Part shown: piece by piece, positions 36,873-46,976 of the stretch | How positions within the stretch are numbered: position 1 is the stretch's first letter | Layout: every line of letters starts with the position of its first letter | NCBI GenBank assembly: GCA_002747055.1 | Contig: PDSQ01000027.1 | Location: forward strand, 1-64,000 | DNA: 64,000 nucleotides | Direction of reading: 5' to 3' | From: Gammaproteobacteria bacterium | GTDB taxonomy: Bacteria > Pseudomonadota > Gammaproteobacteria > Pseudomonadales > Oleiphilaceae | Made by a program: the position numbers and the translations under genes | The notes under the pieces: generated by a model | What the model was told of the DNA's origin: nothing | Seen by the model: the letters and a program-made list of their open reading frames with translations, nothing else | Database searches by the model: none

Positions 36873-38060
36873 ATGGCCTGGAATGAACCTGGTGGTAACA
36901 AGAATGACCAGGATCCATGGGGGGGCGGTAATCGCGGCGGCGATCAAGGTCCTCCGGATTTGGACGAAGCACTGAAAAAAGGGATGGATAAGCTGAACAA
37001 GCTGTTCGGTTCAAATTCCGGTGGTAGTTCCGGTGCACGGTCTGGAAACAATGGTTCAGCGGGAGGTTTTTTAACTGTCGTCTTGATTGCATTGGTGATA
37101 TTTCTTGGCTTTCAGTCTGTTTATACCGTCAACGAACGGGAGCGTGCGGTCGTGCTGCGTTTTGGTAAGTTCAGCTCGGTTGTCGGCCCCGGTCTGCAAT
37201 TCAAAATTCCTTTTGTCGACACGATTGAAAAGGTCGATGTCACCAAGGTGAGAAGTGCCAGTGCGCAGGGTCATATGCTCACTGAAGATGAAAATATTGT
37301 CGAAGTGGTGTTGCAGGTTCAGTATCAAGTCGCTGACCCGAAAGCCTTCGTGCTGTATATTCGTGATGCCGAGCGAACGCTGACCTATGCCACGGACAGC
37401 GTGCTTCGGCATGAAGTGGGTAGTTCTGAGCTTAACCAGGTGTTGACGGAAGGTCGAACCGCACTCGCGATTAAGGTGCAAGACCGTTTGCAGGACTATC
37501 TCGATGCGTATAATTCCGGCTTGTCCATCACCAAGGTCAATATAGAGGATACTTACGCGCCCAAGGAGGTACAGGCCGCCTTTATGGATGTGCAGAGTGC
37601 GAAGGAAGATGAGCAGCGTGAAGTCAATCAGGCTGAGCAATATGAGAACAAGATCGTTCCAGAAGCGCGTGGTATCGCTCAACGTATGATCGAAGAGGCC
37701 AATGCCTACAAAGCTCAGGTCATTGCGAGAGCCGAAGGTGAAACGGCCCGTTTTCTGAAGTTGAAAAAAGTCTACGAGACCGCTCCTGAAGTAACCCGAG
37801 AGCGACTGTATCTCGAGTCGCTGGAAAAAGTGATGGGTAGCACCAACAAGGTGTTTGTCGATGTGGATGGTAGCAACAATATGTTGTATTTGCCATTGGA
37901 CAGGCTGTCGAATCGGCCTGCATCGGGTGTCGTTGCCTCACCTTCACTGTCACAAGACGAGAGAGGCGTGACCCAGACGGATATAGAATCAATTGCTGAC
38001 AGAGTCTTGAACGAGCTGAGATCCAGGCAGGCAGGCAGCGGTACCAGGAGGGGCAGATAA
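36873..38060 (+). CDS. hflK: FtsH protease modulator HflK
   Basis: I start at MAWNEPGG (36873), with TGGAG upstream; 395 residues. A Gly/Asn-rich cytoplasmic N-terminus (DPWGGGNRGGDQGPPDLDE) leads to one transmembrane helix (about 69-90) and a periplasmic SPFH/band-7 domain (about 90-340). HflK and HflC form a large cage around FtsH in the inner membrane. The stop codon overlaps the hflC start by 1 nt. Confidence 0.95.
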   Translation: MAWNEPGGNKNDQDPWGGGNRGGDQGPPDLDEALKKGMDKLNKLFGSNSGGSSGARSGNNGSAGGFLTVVLIALVIFLGFQSVYTVNERERAVVLRFGKFSSVVGPGLQFKIPFVDTIEKVDVTKVRSASAQGHMLTEDENIVEVVLQVQYQVADPKAFVLYIRDAERTLTYATDSVLRHEVGSSELNQVLTEGRTALAIKVQDRLQDYLDAYNSGLSITKVNIEDTYAPKEVQAAFMDVQSAKEDEQREVNQAEQYENKIVPEARGIAQRMIEEANAYKAQVIARAEGETARFLKLKKVYETAPEVTRERLYLESLEKVMGSTNKVFVDVDGSNNMLYLPLDRLSNRPASGVVASPSLSQDERGVTQTDIESIADRVLNELRSRQAGSGTRRGR

Positions 38061-38956
38061 TGGGTAGTCGAGTAATGGGTTTGGTAGTCGGCGTACTGTT
38101 GGTCTACCTTTTGGGCAGCGCCAGTTTGTTTATTATCAATGAGCCAGAAAGGGGTGTGCTGTTACGTTTCGAGAAGTTGAGCGAGACGGATATTCAACCA
38201 GGACTGCACTTCAAACTTCCCTTTATTGACGAAGTACTGAAGTTCGATACGCGGGTTCTGACCCTGGATTCGCCTGAAAGGGAATATCTCACTGTCGAGC
38301 AAAAGCCATTGGTTGTAGATTCATATGCAACATGGCGAATTGTCGATGTGGCTACTTTTTACAAGTCAACCTCAGGTGATGAACAGCGGGCCGTGTCGCT
38401 GATGTCGTCGCGTATTGACAATGGCTTGCGGGATCAGTTTGGTGTCAGAACCATGCATGAGGTTATTTCCGGTGAGAGAGATGAGTTGATGCACGAGATT
38501 ACCGAAATCATCGATGAGTTTACTCGCAAAGAATTTGGCATACAGGTACTCGATATCCGGGTCAAGGCGATAGATCTGCCCAAAGACGTAAGTAGTGATG
38601 TATTTCGAAGGATGCGTACCGCAAGGGAAAAAATCGCTCAAGATCATCGTTCCAAAGGTAAAGAGTTGGCAGAGGGGATTCGGGCAGATGCGGATCGTCA
38701 AAAAACCATTGTCGAAGCGGAAGCTTACCGCGATGCTGAAACCATCCGGGGTGAAGGCGATGAGATTGCGGCACAGATTTACGCCGATGCGTATAATCAG
38801 GATCCAGAGTTTTACGCATTCTATCGAAGTCTGTCGGCTTATGAGATAACTTTCGCTTCGTCCAACGATATTATGATTATCGACCCTGAAAGTGATTTTC
38901 TTCGCTATTTGAAAGACTCAAAGGGGCAACGCAAGCGAGATGTAACAACAGAGTAA
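38060..38956 (+). CDS. hflC: FtsH protease modulator HflC
   Basis: The 298-residue partner of HflK has an N-terminal transmembrane helix (VGVLLVYLLGSASLFI) and an SPFH domain with FIINEPERGVLLRFEKL, FGIQVLDIRVKAIDLP and EAYRDAETIRGEGDEIAA. It is coupled to hflK by a 1-nt overlap and is followed by a strong terminator. Confidence 0.96.
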   Translation: MGSRVMGLVVGVLLVYLLGSASLFIINEPERGVLLRFEKLSETDIQPGLHFKLPFIDEVLKFDTRVLTLDSPEREYLTVEQKPLVVDSYATWRIVDVATFYKSTSGDEQRAVSLMSSRIDNGLRDQFGVRTMHEVISGERDELMHEITEIIDEFTRKEFGIQVLDIRVKAIDLPKDVSSDVFRRMRTAREKIAQDHRSKGKELAEGIRADADRQKTIVEAEAYRDAETIRGEGDEIAAQIYADAYNQDPEFYAFYRSLSAYEITFASSNDIMIIDPESDFLRYLKDSKGQRKRDVTTE

Positions 38957-38976
38957 AAGGTAGTCCGTATACCAAT

Positions 38977-39020
38977 AAAACCGGGTGATTATGCATTGGC
39001 GAGAATTACCCGGTTTTTTT
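38977..39020 (+). terminator. Rho-independent terminator after hflC
   Basis: AAAACCGGGT (38977-38986) pairs perfectly with ACCCGGTTTT (39008-39017), and the T run continues to 39020. It ends the hflK-hflC transcript about 60 bp after the stop. Confidence 0.85.
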
Positions 39021-39111
39021 ATGGGTAATAAAAAGGTAGAATTTGGCTCCTTTGGCGGTAAAGCCGGGGCGAGTGTTTCTCCCTGTTGCCGCTATCAGGA
39101 GGGCGATTGGA

Positions 39112-39312
39112 ATGAACGAACAATCAGTATGGCAGGATCTGGCCGTTGCTTTCAGTTTGATGCTGGTTCTGGAAGGCGTAATCCCGTTTCTGTACCCTGA
39201 TCGCTGGAAGAATATGGTGGCGACACTGGCCAAAATTGATAGTCGAACCATGCGTATCGTGGGATTGATCAGCATGGTAATTGGCACGAGCCTGTTATAT
39301 TGGGTACGCTAA
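39112..39312 (+). CDS. yjeT: DUF2065 inner-membrane protein (YjeT-like)
   Basis: The 66-residue protein begins at the ATG at 39112 with CAGGAGGG upstream. It has two predicted helices (about residues 7-25 and 47-64) and the family motif IPFLYPDRWKNM. It is conserved between hflC and hisZ/purA in gammaproteobacteria; function unknown. Confidence 0.88.
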   Translation: MNEQSVWQDLAVAFSLMLVLEGVIPFLYPDRWKNMVATLAKIDSRTMRIVGLISMVIGTSLLYWVR

Positions 39313-39380
39313 GTCCCTGTGGCTAAACTGGTTACAGGGATCACTTTCAGAATTAACTATTTAGGAAAAACGGGAAATTC

Positions 39381-40565
39381 ATGACCAATCGAAATCGCTG
39401 GTTATTGCCTGATGGCGTAGAAGAATTGCTGCCACCCAACGCCTGGTATGCGGAGACACTGCGAAGAAATCTGCTGGATCTTTATCGCAGCTGGGGCTAT
39501 GAATTGGTCACGCCTCCGATGATAGAATATTTGGAATCTCTATTGACCGGAACGGGTAACGATCTGGATCTGCAAACCTTTAAAGTGACGGATCAGATCT
39601 CCGGGCGGATGATGGGTGTACGTGCCGACATCACCCCCCAGGCGGCAAGAATTGACTCGCATTGTCTGCGCGCAAAGGGGACAACGCGGCTTTGTTACTC
39701 CGATTCTATTTTGCACACCAAGCCGCAAAATCAACAAAAAGGCCGAAGCCCTATTCAAATAGGCTGTGAGCTTTTTGGTAATGGTTCGATCAATAGTGAT
39801 ATCGAAATTATTCGGTTAATGATTGAAACTATGCGTTTGTCCAAAGCCCCGACGATTCATGTCGATTTGTCTCATGCTGGTATTGTCAAAGGGGTGTTAG
39901 TGGCGGCAGGGGTAACCGGTGAGTTGCGCAGGGCATTACTCGATGCTCTTACCCGTAAATCAGTGCCCGATATCGAAGTGATCACGCAATCGGGTGATCT
40001 GCAGAGCGGTATTGCCGGTCAGATAAAGACGCTGCCGTTACTGATCGGAGATGCGAGGGTTTTAACCAAAGCCAGAGAGATTTTTCGGCATTCTGATTCG
40101 TCCATTCTCGATGCGTTGTCGCAATTGGAGGTCATGGGCGCAGCAATCAGTCGGTTGTATCCGTCGATCAGTCTGAGTTTTGATCTCTGCGAGCTGAGGG
40201 GCTACCACTATCATACCGGACTCGTGTTTACCGGCTATGGTGACTCATCGGGCAGCGTGTTGGCCAAGGGTGGCAGGTATGATTCAATTGGCGAAGACTT
40301 TGGTCGCGCCCGGCCGGCGACGGGCTTTAGTGTCGATTTAAAGTCGTTAGTGAAGTTTTCCGGGTCGAGTACTTCGACAGGTAAGATCTATGCTCCGCCC
40401 GTTGATGATACGTCATTGCATCGGGCAGTGGCTCGGCTTCGAAATAAAGAAATTGTCATTCAAGGGTTTGAGGGCGACTCGGCAACGCCTCAGGCTATGG
40501 GCTGCGACAGGCAATTGGTTAAAACTGATGGAAAGTGGCAGGTAAAGCCGGTTTCTGAACAATAA
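39381..40565 (+). CDS. hisZ: ATP phosphoribosyltransferase regulatory subunit HisZ
   Basis: The 394-residue protein resembles histidyl-tRNA synthetase catalytic domains (LLDLYRSWGYELVTPPMIEYLESLL, RADITPQAARI) but has no anticodon-binding domain. HisZ activates and regulates the short form of HisG in histidine synthesis. It lies between yjeT and purA, its normal place in Pseudomonas-like genomes, and ends 24 nt before purA. Confidence 0.94.
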   Translation: MTNRNRWLLPDGVEELLPPNAWYAETLRRNLLDLYRSWGYELVTPPMIEYLESLLTGTGNDLDLQTFKVTDQISGRMMGVRADITPQAARIDSHCLRAKGTTRLCYSDSILHTKPQNQQKGRSPIQIGCELFGNGSINSDIEIIRLMIETMRLSKAPTIHVDLSHAGIVKGVLVAAGVTGELRRALLDALTRKSVPDIEVITQSGDLQSGIAGQIKTLPLLIGDARVLTKAREIFRHSDSSILDALSQLEVMGAAISRLYPSISLSFDLCELRGYHYHTGLVFTGYGDSSGSVLAKGGRYDSIGEDFGRARPATGFSVDLKSLVKFSGSSTSTGKIYAPPVDDTSLHRAVARLRNKEIVIQGFEGDSATPQAMGCDRQLVKTDGKWQVKPVSEQ

Positions 40566-40577
40566 TCTGAACGCTAA

Positions 40578-41882
<1,305 letters not shown>

Positions 41883-41937
41883 CTCGTTTGTCTGATTTAT
41901 TTGTATGGCGGCTGTGGTTGTTTGGGTTTTTTGCGAT

Positions 41938-42525
41938 ATGAGTGAAAAAAAGACGGCAAGACAACAATTTATGGAAGAAATGACTGATGTCAAGCCTATC
42001 AAGCAGCAGCAAAGAGCTGAAGTCGGCAAGAAAAACCAGTTGACACCCGGCCATGAGATTCGACGTGCGGCGGCTGTCAGCAACGGCAAGTTGGAACGAA
42101 ACCCGCTAACCGACAGCGAGCACATTGAAATGCTCGGGCCGAATGATTTTCTGGATTATAAAAAAGACGGCGTGCAACATGGCGTGTATAAAAAGTTGCG
42201 TCTTGGCAAGTACCTGATTGAAGCGAGACTTGATTTGCATAAACATTCCGTTGAACAGGCCCGACGCGAGGTATTTCGATTTGTCAGGGATTGCATGCAA
42301 TATGGCTTGCGAACCGTGTTGATCACTCATGGCAAAGGTGAAAAAAACCCGGATCAAGTGGCGGTGATCAAAAGTTATCTGAATAAATGGCTGCCGGATC
42401 TGAATGAAGTCATGGCGTTTCACTCGGCTCAACGCCACCACGGCGGAACGGGAGCCGTGTATATATTGCTTCGCAAAAATGATGAAGAACGACAACGCAA
42501 CCGCGAAAAGCATGGTCTGAAATAG
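41938..42525 (+). CDS. smrA: Smr-domain protein, SmrA-like
   Basis: Starting at MSEKKTARQ (41938) gives 195 residues; the frame stays open to 41905 and no start has a strong ribosome site. The C-terminal Smr domain shows LDLHKHSVEQARREVFRFV, ITHGKGEKNP and GGTGAVYILLRK, the LDLH, HGxG and GGxGA landmarks of the nuclease-like family. SmrA of E. coli has DNA endonuclease activity in vitro; the cellular role is unclear. A hairpin follows directly. Confidence 0.85.
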   Translation: MSEKKTARQQFMEEMTDVKPIKQQQRAEVGKKNQLTPGHEIRRAAAVSNGKLERNPLTDSEHIEMLGPNDFLDYKKDGVQHGVYKKLRLGKYLIEARLDLHKHSVEQARREVFRFVRDCMQYGLRTVLITHGKGEKNPDQVAVIKSYLNKWLPDLNEVMAFHSAQRHHGGTGAVYILLRKNDEERQRNREKHGLK

Positions 42526-42551
42526 TAAGCCGCGTTAATCTGTCGGCTTAC
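42525..42551. terminator. Hairpin between convergent smrA and Cys-rich protein genes
   Basis: GTAAGCCG (42525-42532) pairs perfectly with CGGCTTAC (42544-42551) around an 11-nt loop, overlapping both gene ends. It could act in both directions; no clear T tract. Confidence 0.5.
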
Positions 42552-43327
42552 TCGCACGCGATATTGCAGTTGTTGGTGTCAGATTGGCACCATCCAACAA
42601 GGTACTCGTATGGAGATTGATTGACCCCCGGAAAAACAAAGGTTTGTTGTCCTCGACTGGTAATGGCTTTATCCAAACGGGCAGGGGGTTGCGAATCTCG
42701 ATCCTGAATATCCAGGCAGACGGTAATAAACAGCTCGGTTTCACAGTGGTTACGTGCGCTGACAATGACCGAACCGGCTTGGGTGTCGACGCTGTGTGTC
42801 AAACAATGATTATAGGAATCGGTCTTACTGTGTTTGTTGCCAGCGTGTTGTGGGTTGATGACAACGCGTGAATCAAGGCTGGCACGGCCACATTCTGAGC
42901 CTGATAGACTAAATTGACTGCATATTTGCGTTCTGCGTGCACTGGCTTTAATTTTTTGTTCGGTCAGGCCGCAAAAATAGTCAACTGCGTAGCGATGGTA
43001 ATCGACAAACTTTTTGGCCGTCTTATCGCCGTTCGCTTGACGGGTTCTAAATTCTGATAGCAGAATCTCGCTCTCATCACACTTTTTCTGGTAATAAGCG
43101 ACTAAAGAAGAAATGTCACCTTGGTCGGTACAATAATTCCTGTAACTGATTTTAAAGTCGGGCGTTAGAACGATATTACCATCAATATGACACTCCTTCG
43201 CCAGTAACGGAGATGGCAAGAGTGTGAGAGGTAGCATAAGTGAAAGCTGCGTTAGCCTTTTTATTGAACAAAGCAGTCTGCGTTTTAGCTGCAGATAAAT
43301 GGTTTCTTGATTGCAAAAGGTAGTCAA
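42548..43327 (-). CDS. Secreted Cys-rich protein of unknown function
   Basis: The 259-residue frame opens with TTG (43327); an ATG at 43237 would remove most of the n-region. A signal-like segment (LSLMLPLTLLPSPLLA, about residues 28-43) precedes a mature part with a dozen or more Cys (KECHIDG, YRNYCTDQG, YFCGLTEQ, CSQFSLSGSEC, VGWCQSDTNNCNIACE), suggesting several disulfides in the periplasm or outside the cell. No known domain is recognised. It converges on smrA and lies downstream of the HmuY-like gene on the same strand, 174 bp apart. Confidence 0.65.
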   Translation of the reverse strand: MTTFCNQETIYLQLKRRLLCSIKRLTQLSLMLPLTLLPSPLLAKECHIDGNIVLTPDFKISYRNYCTDQGDISSLVAYYQKKCDESEILLSEFRTRQANGDKTAKKFVDYHRYAVDYFCGLTEQKIKASARRTQICSQFSLSGSECGRASLDSRVVINPQHAGNKHSKTDSYNHCLTHSVDTQAGSVIVSARNHCETELFITVCLDIQDRDSQPPARLDKAITSRGQQTFVFPGVNQSPYEYLVGWCQSDTNNCNIACE

Positions 43328-43501
43328 TGTTTCCGGTCCTTGATGCTCTTCGGCAGTGGCCTATTTTATTATAGGTTAGTTTAAGGCGTTGCCTATGCAA
43401 GCTGATGCTGAAAAACGGCAAGGGTCTCGATGGCAGGAGGAATTCAACAAAAAGACCGCACGCTGCCGAAGTGTCAGCAACGTACGGGGACGCTCTAAAG
43501 A

Positions 43502-44635
43502 TTAAAGCGCTTCATAGCGCAGATACAGGTTGCCGCTTGCTTCGTCACCTTTTTCGCCATAATTGTTCAATATTTGAACTTTGTAGGTATTCTCACCATC
43601 CCTGATCAGGTAATGAGTGAAGTTAGGTGCCATTCCATGACGGCCATACATATCGTATTGCATAGGGCCAAAATCACCGGGTTTGCTTAGTGTGCCAACT
43701 GTCCCATCGGTGAACCACTGATAAACTTGGGAGCGGTCAGTTGGATTGGTCACATTAGCCGCACTGCCCACGGGTAAAACGCCGATCTTTGCATGACCAT
43801 GACCGGAAACACCGGAATTGATCTGTATATTCCATAATTGACCAAGCGCTTCAATACTCAATTCCCAATCATCGTTCGCTGTCACTTTCGAGTTGGTTTC
43901 CATATCCCAGTAGACGCGACCGTTGGTGAAGTTGAGGAAGTCAGCCGTTACCGTTTCTGTGTCAAATGCCTGGGTGCCCGCGTTCCAAAGTTCAACAGCA
44001 AACTTGAGTTCACGTGTTGCTGGATTACTTGAGTAGTTCACTTCTGCGACCCGAACACGGCCATAGGCATCAGGTGTATTGGATTCATCCATGGTGGCTG
44101 ATCTGACAATCCAGCCATTGCTTGCGTCTGTTTTTGCCGAGAAGGAAGGTCCGGCAGGGCCATAGACTGCGGATAGCCAGTCTTCCATCACTATATGAGT
44201 TTTCAACTTATCTGATTGAAAATCTGAACAGCTGTTTGCATCGATGTTGTTGAAGTCAGTCAGCGTGTTGTCGGCGTTAAGTTTTTCGAATTCAGCTACA
44301 ACCGGCTCGCCGTTTTCGCCATAGAGTACGGAGTATTCCTTGGCAACACAGCCCTGCACCGAACCGGAGCCGGAAGCACCACCGTTCAGGCCATACCCAA
44401 TATATTTTTGATAGGAAATATGCCAGGGTTGATCTTCAGCAACCGTCACCCCTGTAGACAGATCAAAAAACACTCGCTCGCCATAAGTGGCATCCATTGT
44501 GGCGTAGCTGACATTTCTCTCTGAGCCACCAGTGTCGGTGTCTGCATTGCCATTATCATCGCTATCCGAACCACAACCAGAGAGAAGAATTCCGGTGGTG
44601 ACGGCGATAGCGCTGGCAAGAAGGGTTTTTTTCAT
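43502..44635 (-). CDS. Lipoprotein with two HmuY-like domains
   Basis: The 377-residue protein has the lipobox LLSGC (Cys21) and an acidic linker. Two related blocks start RVFFDLSTGVTVAEDQPWHISYQK (about residues 53-76) and RVYWDMETNSKVTANDDWELSIE (about 239-261). Both resemble the YVDLxTGxxV...WDIAF opening of HmuY heme-binding lipoproteins. A heme or metal-ligand role on the cell surface is inferred from HmuY, not shown; no heme receptor gene lies nearby. Confidence 0.7.
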   Translation of the reverse strand: MKKTLLASAIAVTTGILLSGCGSDSDDNGNADTDTGGSERNVSYATMDATYGERVFFDLSTGVTVAEDQPWHISYQKYIGYGLNGGASGSGSVQGCVAKEYSVLYGENGEPVVAEFEKLNADNTLTDFNNIDANSCSDFQSDKLKTHIVMEDWLSAVYGPAGPSFSAKTDASNGWIVRSATMDESNTPDAYGRVRVAEVNYSSNPATRELKFAVELWNAGTQAFDTETVTADFLNFTNGRVYWDMETNSKVTANDDWELSIEALGQLWNIQINSGVSGHGHAKIGVLPVGSAANVTNPTDRSQVYQWFTDGTVGTLSKPGDFGPMQYDMYGRHGMAPNFTHYLIRDGENTYKVQILNNYGEKGDEASGNLYLRYEAL

Positions 44636-45308
44636 TGTATTTTCTCTCTATCAAGGTGAGTAAAAAAGTCACTATGTCGGCGGACTATATTAGTTTTGAA
44701 CACAAATGTAAATAATTCGTATAAAGCTAACGATTCGATTTCGATGTTTGCTCGGAAATCGTCACTGTGCGTTTCAGATCAGCCACAATATCCGCTTCTT
44801 TAAACAGGATAGGGCGCCGGTTTTATCTGAAAACAGCTGAGTCTGGTCAGCGAAGTGTTCAGACTTCGGAGCGTGAGATTGACTGTAGCTCAGGAAGGCT
44901 CCTGTGTTCGGGCCGTATTCAGGCCAGATGGCGTATGTGCCGGGTTTGAGGCATCGAAACCAGTGCTGAACAGATCTGGCGACAATGCCGTATGGTCACT
45001 GACAGGATAGAACTGCATCAACTCGCGCATAATATGTGTGCCAACGTGTAACGGGTCGCGCACTACGTTCGGTACCTTCAGGGCCATATAAAATGCTGAA
45101 ACCGGTCAATGGCGTATCCAGGCTGGTCAGCCAATGGCTGCTGTTAGCGTTAAATACGTATTCGTCGCTATTTTGCTGTGGCGCATCAGGCTGAGAATAC
45201 CAGGCGTACGTGCTTTTAACCGTAAAAGTATCACAGAATATGGCCACCAACAGTGGTAGACTCCAGCTTTTCTTACAGATTTTGGTAGTTGGTAATTTGG
45301 AGTGGTAT
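44636..45308. other. 673-bp gap with no confident gene; possible gene remnant
   Basis: Two short minus-strand frames (45250-44996 and 45087-44890) continue one another by a frame change near 45080. They look compositionally like coding sequence (HWLTSLDTPLTGFSILY, then ALKVPNVVRDPLHVGTHIM), but no family is recognised. It may be a frameshifted or decayed gene. No RNA gene or mobile-element end was seen. Confidence 0.35.
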
Positions 45309-46907
45309 ATGCGACGTTGGAATGGATGGGGTGACGAGAATCACAGTATGGATCTGCCCGGGAACGGGCTGGACTTTTTGGCTGAAAGGATTGGTGCGGC
45401 ATCGCCATTGGCAAGTGTCACTCTGGAAGACGTGTTGCAAACGGTTCCAGCTTCGCGTTTGCCGGACCATTCTCTGATAGACAAAACCCCTGAGTCGCGG
45501 GTTTATCATGCCAGAGGTCAGAGCCTGCCGGATTGGCTGGCGATGAAAAGTGGCGAGTTTAATGTTTTCCCGGATGGTGTGGCCTTTCCCGAGACGGGTG
45601 AGGAAGTTGCGCAGTTGATCAAGTTCGCTGCCGACAACAAAATAAAGGTCATTCCTTATGGTGGTGGTACCAGCGTGGCTGGGCATATCAATCCGCGTGA
45701 AGAATCCGATCCGGTATTGACCATCGATCTGGGGCGTATGAGTCGTTTGCTTGAACTGGATGAAGAAAGCCTGATCGCGACCTTCGGGCCGGGTACGGCG
45801 GGGCCACAGGTCGAAGCGCAATTGAGGGCAAAAGGTTATACCCTCGGTCACTTCCCCCAGTCGTTTGAATTGTCCACCCTGGGCGGCTGGATAGCCAGTC
45901 GCAGCAGTGGCCAGCAATCGTTAAGGTATGGGCGTATCGAGCAGTTATTTGCCGGTGGCACGATGGAAACACCACTCGGCAAAATGGAAGTGCCTGCAAT
46001 ACCCGCATCTGCGGCCGGGCCGGATGTCAGGGAGATGGTGTTGGGATCCGAGGGTCGGCTGGGGATTCTTACTGAGGTGAAGGTTCGGGTCAAACCAATC
46101 GCAGCCAGGGAAAAATTCTTCGTTGTTTTCTTTCCAAATTGGCAACAGGCTAAAGAAGCCTGTCGTATCCTGATTCAGAATATGGTTCAGCTCTCTATGT
46201 TGCGGCTTAGCAATGCCATTGAAACTGAAACTCAACTCGCCCTGGCAGGCCATGAAAAACTGATTGGCTATTTGGAAAAATATCTCGACTTTAGAGGCGC
46301 CGGTGCCGAAAAATGTATGATGACAGTCGGTATTACCGGTTCAAATGCGCAGTTCAGGGCTTCGTTGCGTCAACTGAAAAAAATCTGCCGTAACTATGAC
46401 GGGGTTTATACCGGTACCAGGCTCGGTGACAAGTGGGAGGAAAAGCGTTTCAATATGCCTTATCTGCGTGAGACCCTATGGCAATATGGTTATGTGGTTG
46501 ACACCCTGGAAACCGCGACCAACTGGGATAACTTGGACAGCCTGTTAGCTAACATGGAAGATAACCTGCGCCGGGGATTGTCCGATCACAATGAAAAAGT
46601 GCATGCGTTCACCCATCTTTCGCATTTTTATGCACAAGGCTGCAGTATCTATTCAACCTATGTATTTCGCACAGGTGAAACCTATCGGCAAACCCATGAT
46701 TGGTGGTCTCATCTAAAAAAGACAACCTCTGAAATTATAGTCAACAACGGTGGCACTATCAGTCATCAGCATGGTGTCGGTAAAGACCATGCGCCTTATT
46801 TGGCAACGGAAAAAGGCCCGCTTGGCATGGCCGCAATTAGTGCCCTGGTCAAAGAGCTTGATCCGAACGGGATAATGAATCCTGGTACTTTGTTGATTGA
46901 TAATTGA
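45309..46907 (+). CDS. FAD-binding oxidase, alkyl-DHAP synthase-like
   Basis: The ATG at 45309 follows TTGGAG and gives 532 residues. The VAO/PCMH FAD domain shows VIPYGGGTSVAGHINP (about residues 116-131) and SFELSTLGGWIASRSSGQQSLRYG. The C-terminal catalytic part has TISHQHGVGKDHAPYL, close to the HHHGVGKDH motif of alkyldihydroxyacetonephosphate synthases. It ends NGIMNPGTL. ADPS makes the ether bond in ether lipids, but bacterial homologues may be simple flavin oxidases. A GlpD-like oxidase and a sugar/polyol kinase follow, suggesting a shared pathway around a glycerol- or DHAP-like substrate. Confidence 0.82.
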   Translation: MRRWNGWGDENHSMDLPGNGLDFLAERIGAASPLASVTLEDVLQTVPASRLPDHSLIDKTPESRVYHARGQSLPDWLAMKSGEFNVFPDGVAFPETGEEVAQLIKFAADNKIKVIPYGGGTSVAGHINPREESDPVLTIDLGRMSRLLELDEESLIATFGPGTAGPQVEAQLRAKGYTLGHFPQSFELSTLGGWIASRSSGQQSLRYGRIEQLFAGGTMETPLGKMEVPAIPASAAGPDVREMVLGSEGRLGILTEVKVRVKPIAAREKFFVVFFPNWQQAKEACRILIQNMVQLSMLRLSNAIETETQLALAGHEKLIGYLEKYLDFRGAGAEKCMMTVGITGSNAQFRASLRQLKKICRNYDGVYTGTRLGDKWEEKRFNMPYLRETLWQYGYVVDTLETATNWDNLDSLLANMEDNLRRGLSDHNEKVHAFTHLSHFYAQGCSIYSTYVFRTGETYRQTHDWWSHLKKTTSEIIVNNGGTISHQHGVGKDHAPYLATEKGPLGMAAISALVKELDPNGIMNPGTLLIDN

Positions 46908-46976
46908 TTTTTTTCTTATTTCAGTTGTTGCAAGGCATTACGCCGGTTTTTGCGCATCGTCTCACAGGAGAGTTCC

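Noticed and set aside
43346..43478. 9-bp inverted repeat CTTCGGCAG...CTGCCGAAG flanking the gap between the HmuY-like and Cys-rich genes
   Set aside because: Arms are over 100 bp apart with no element-like content; probably chance.
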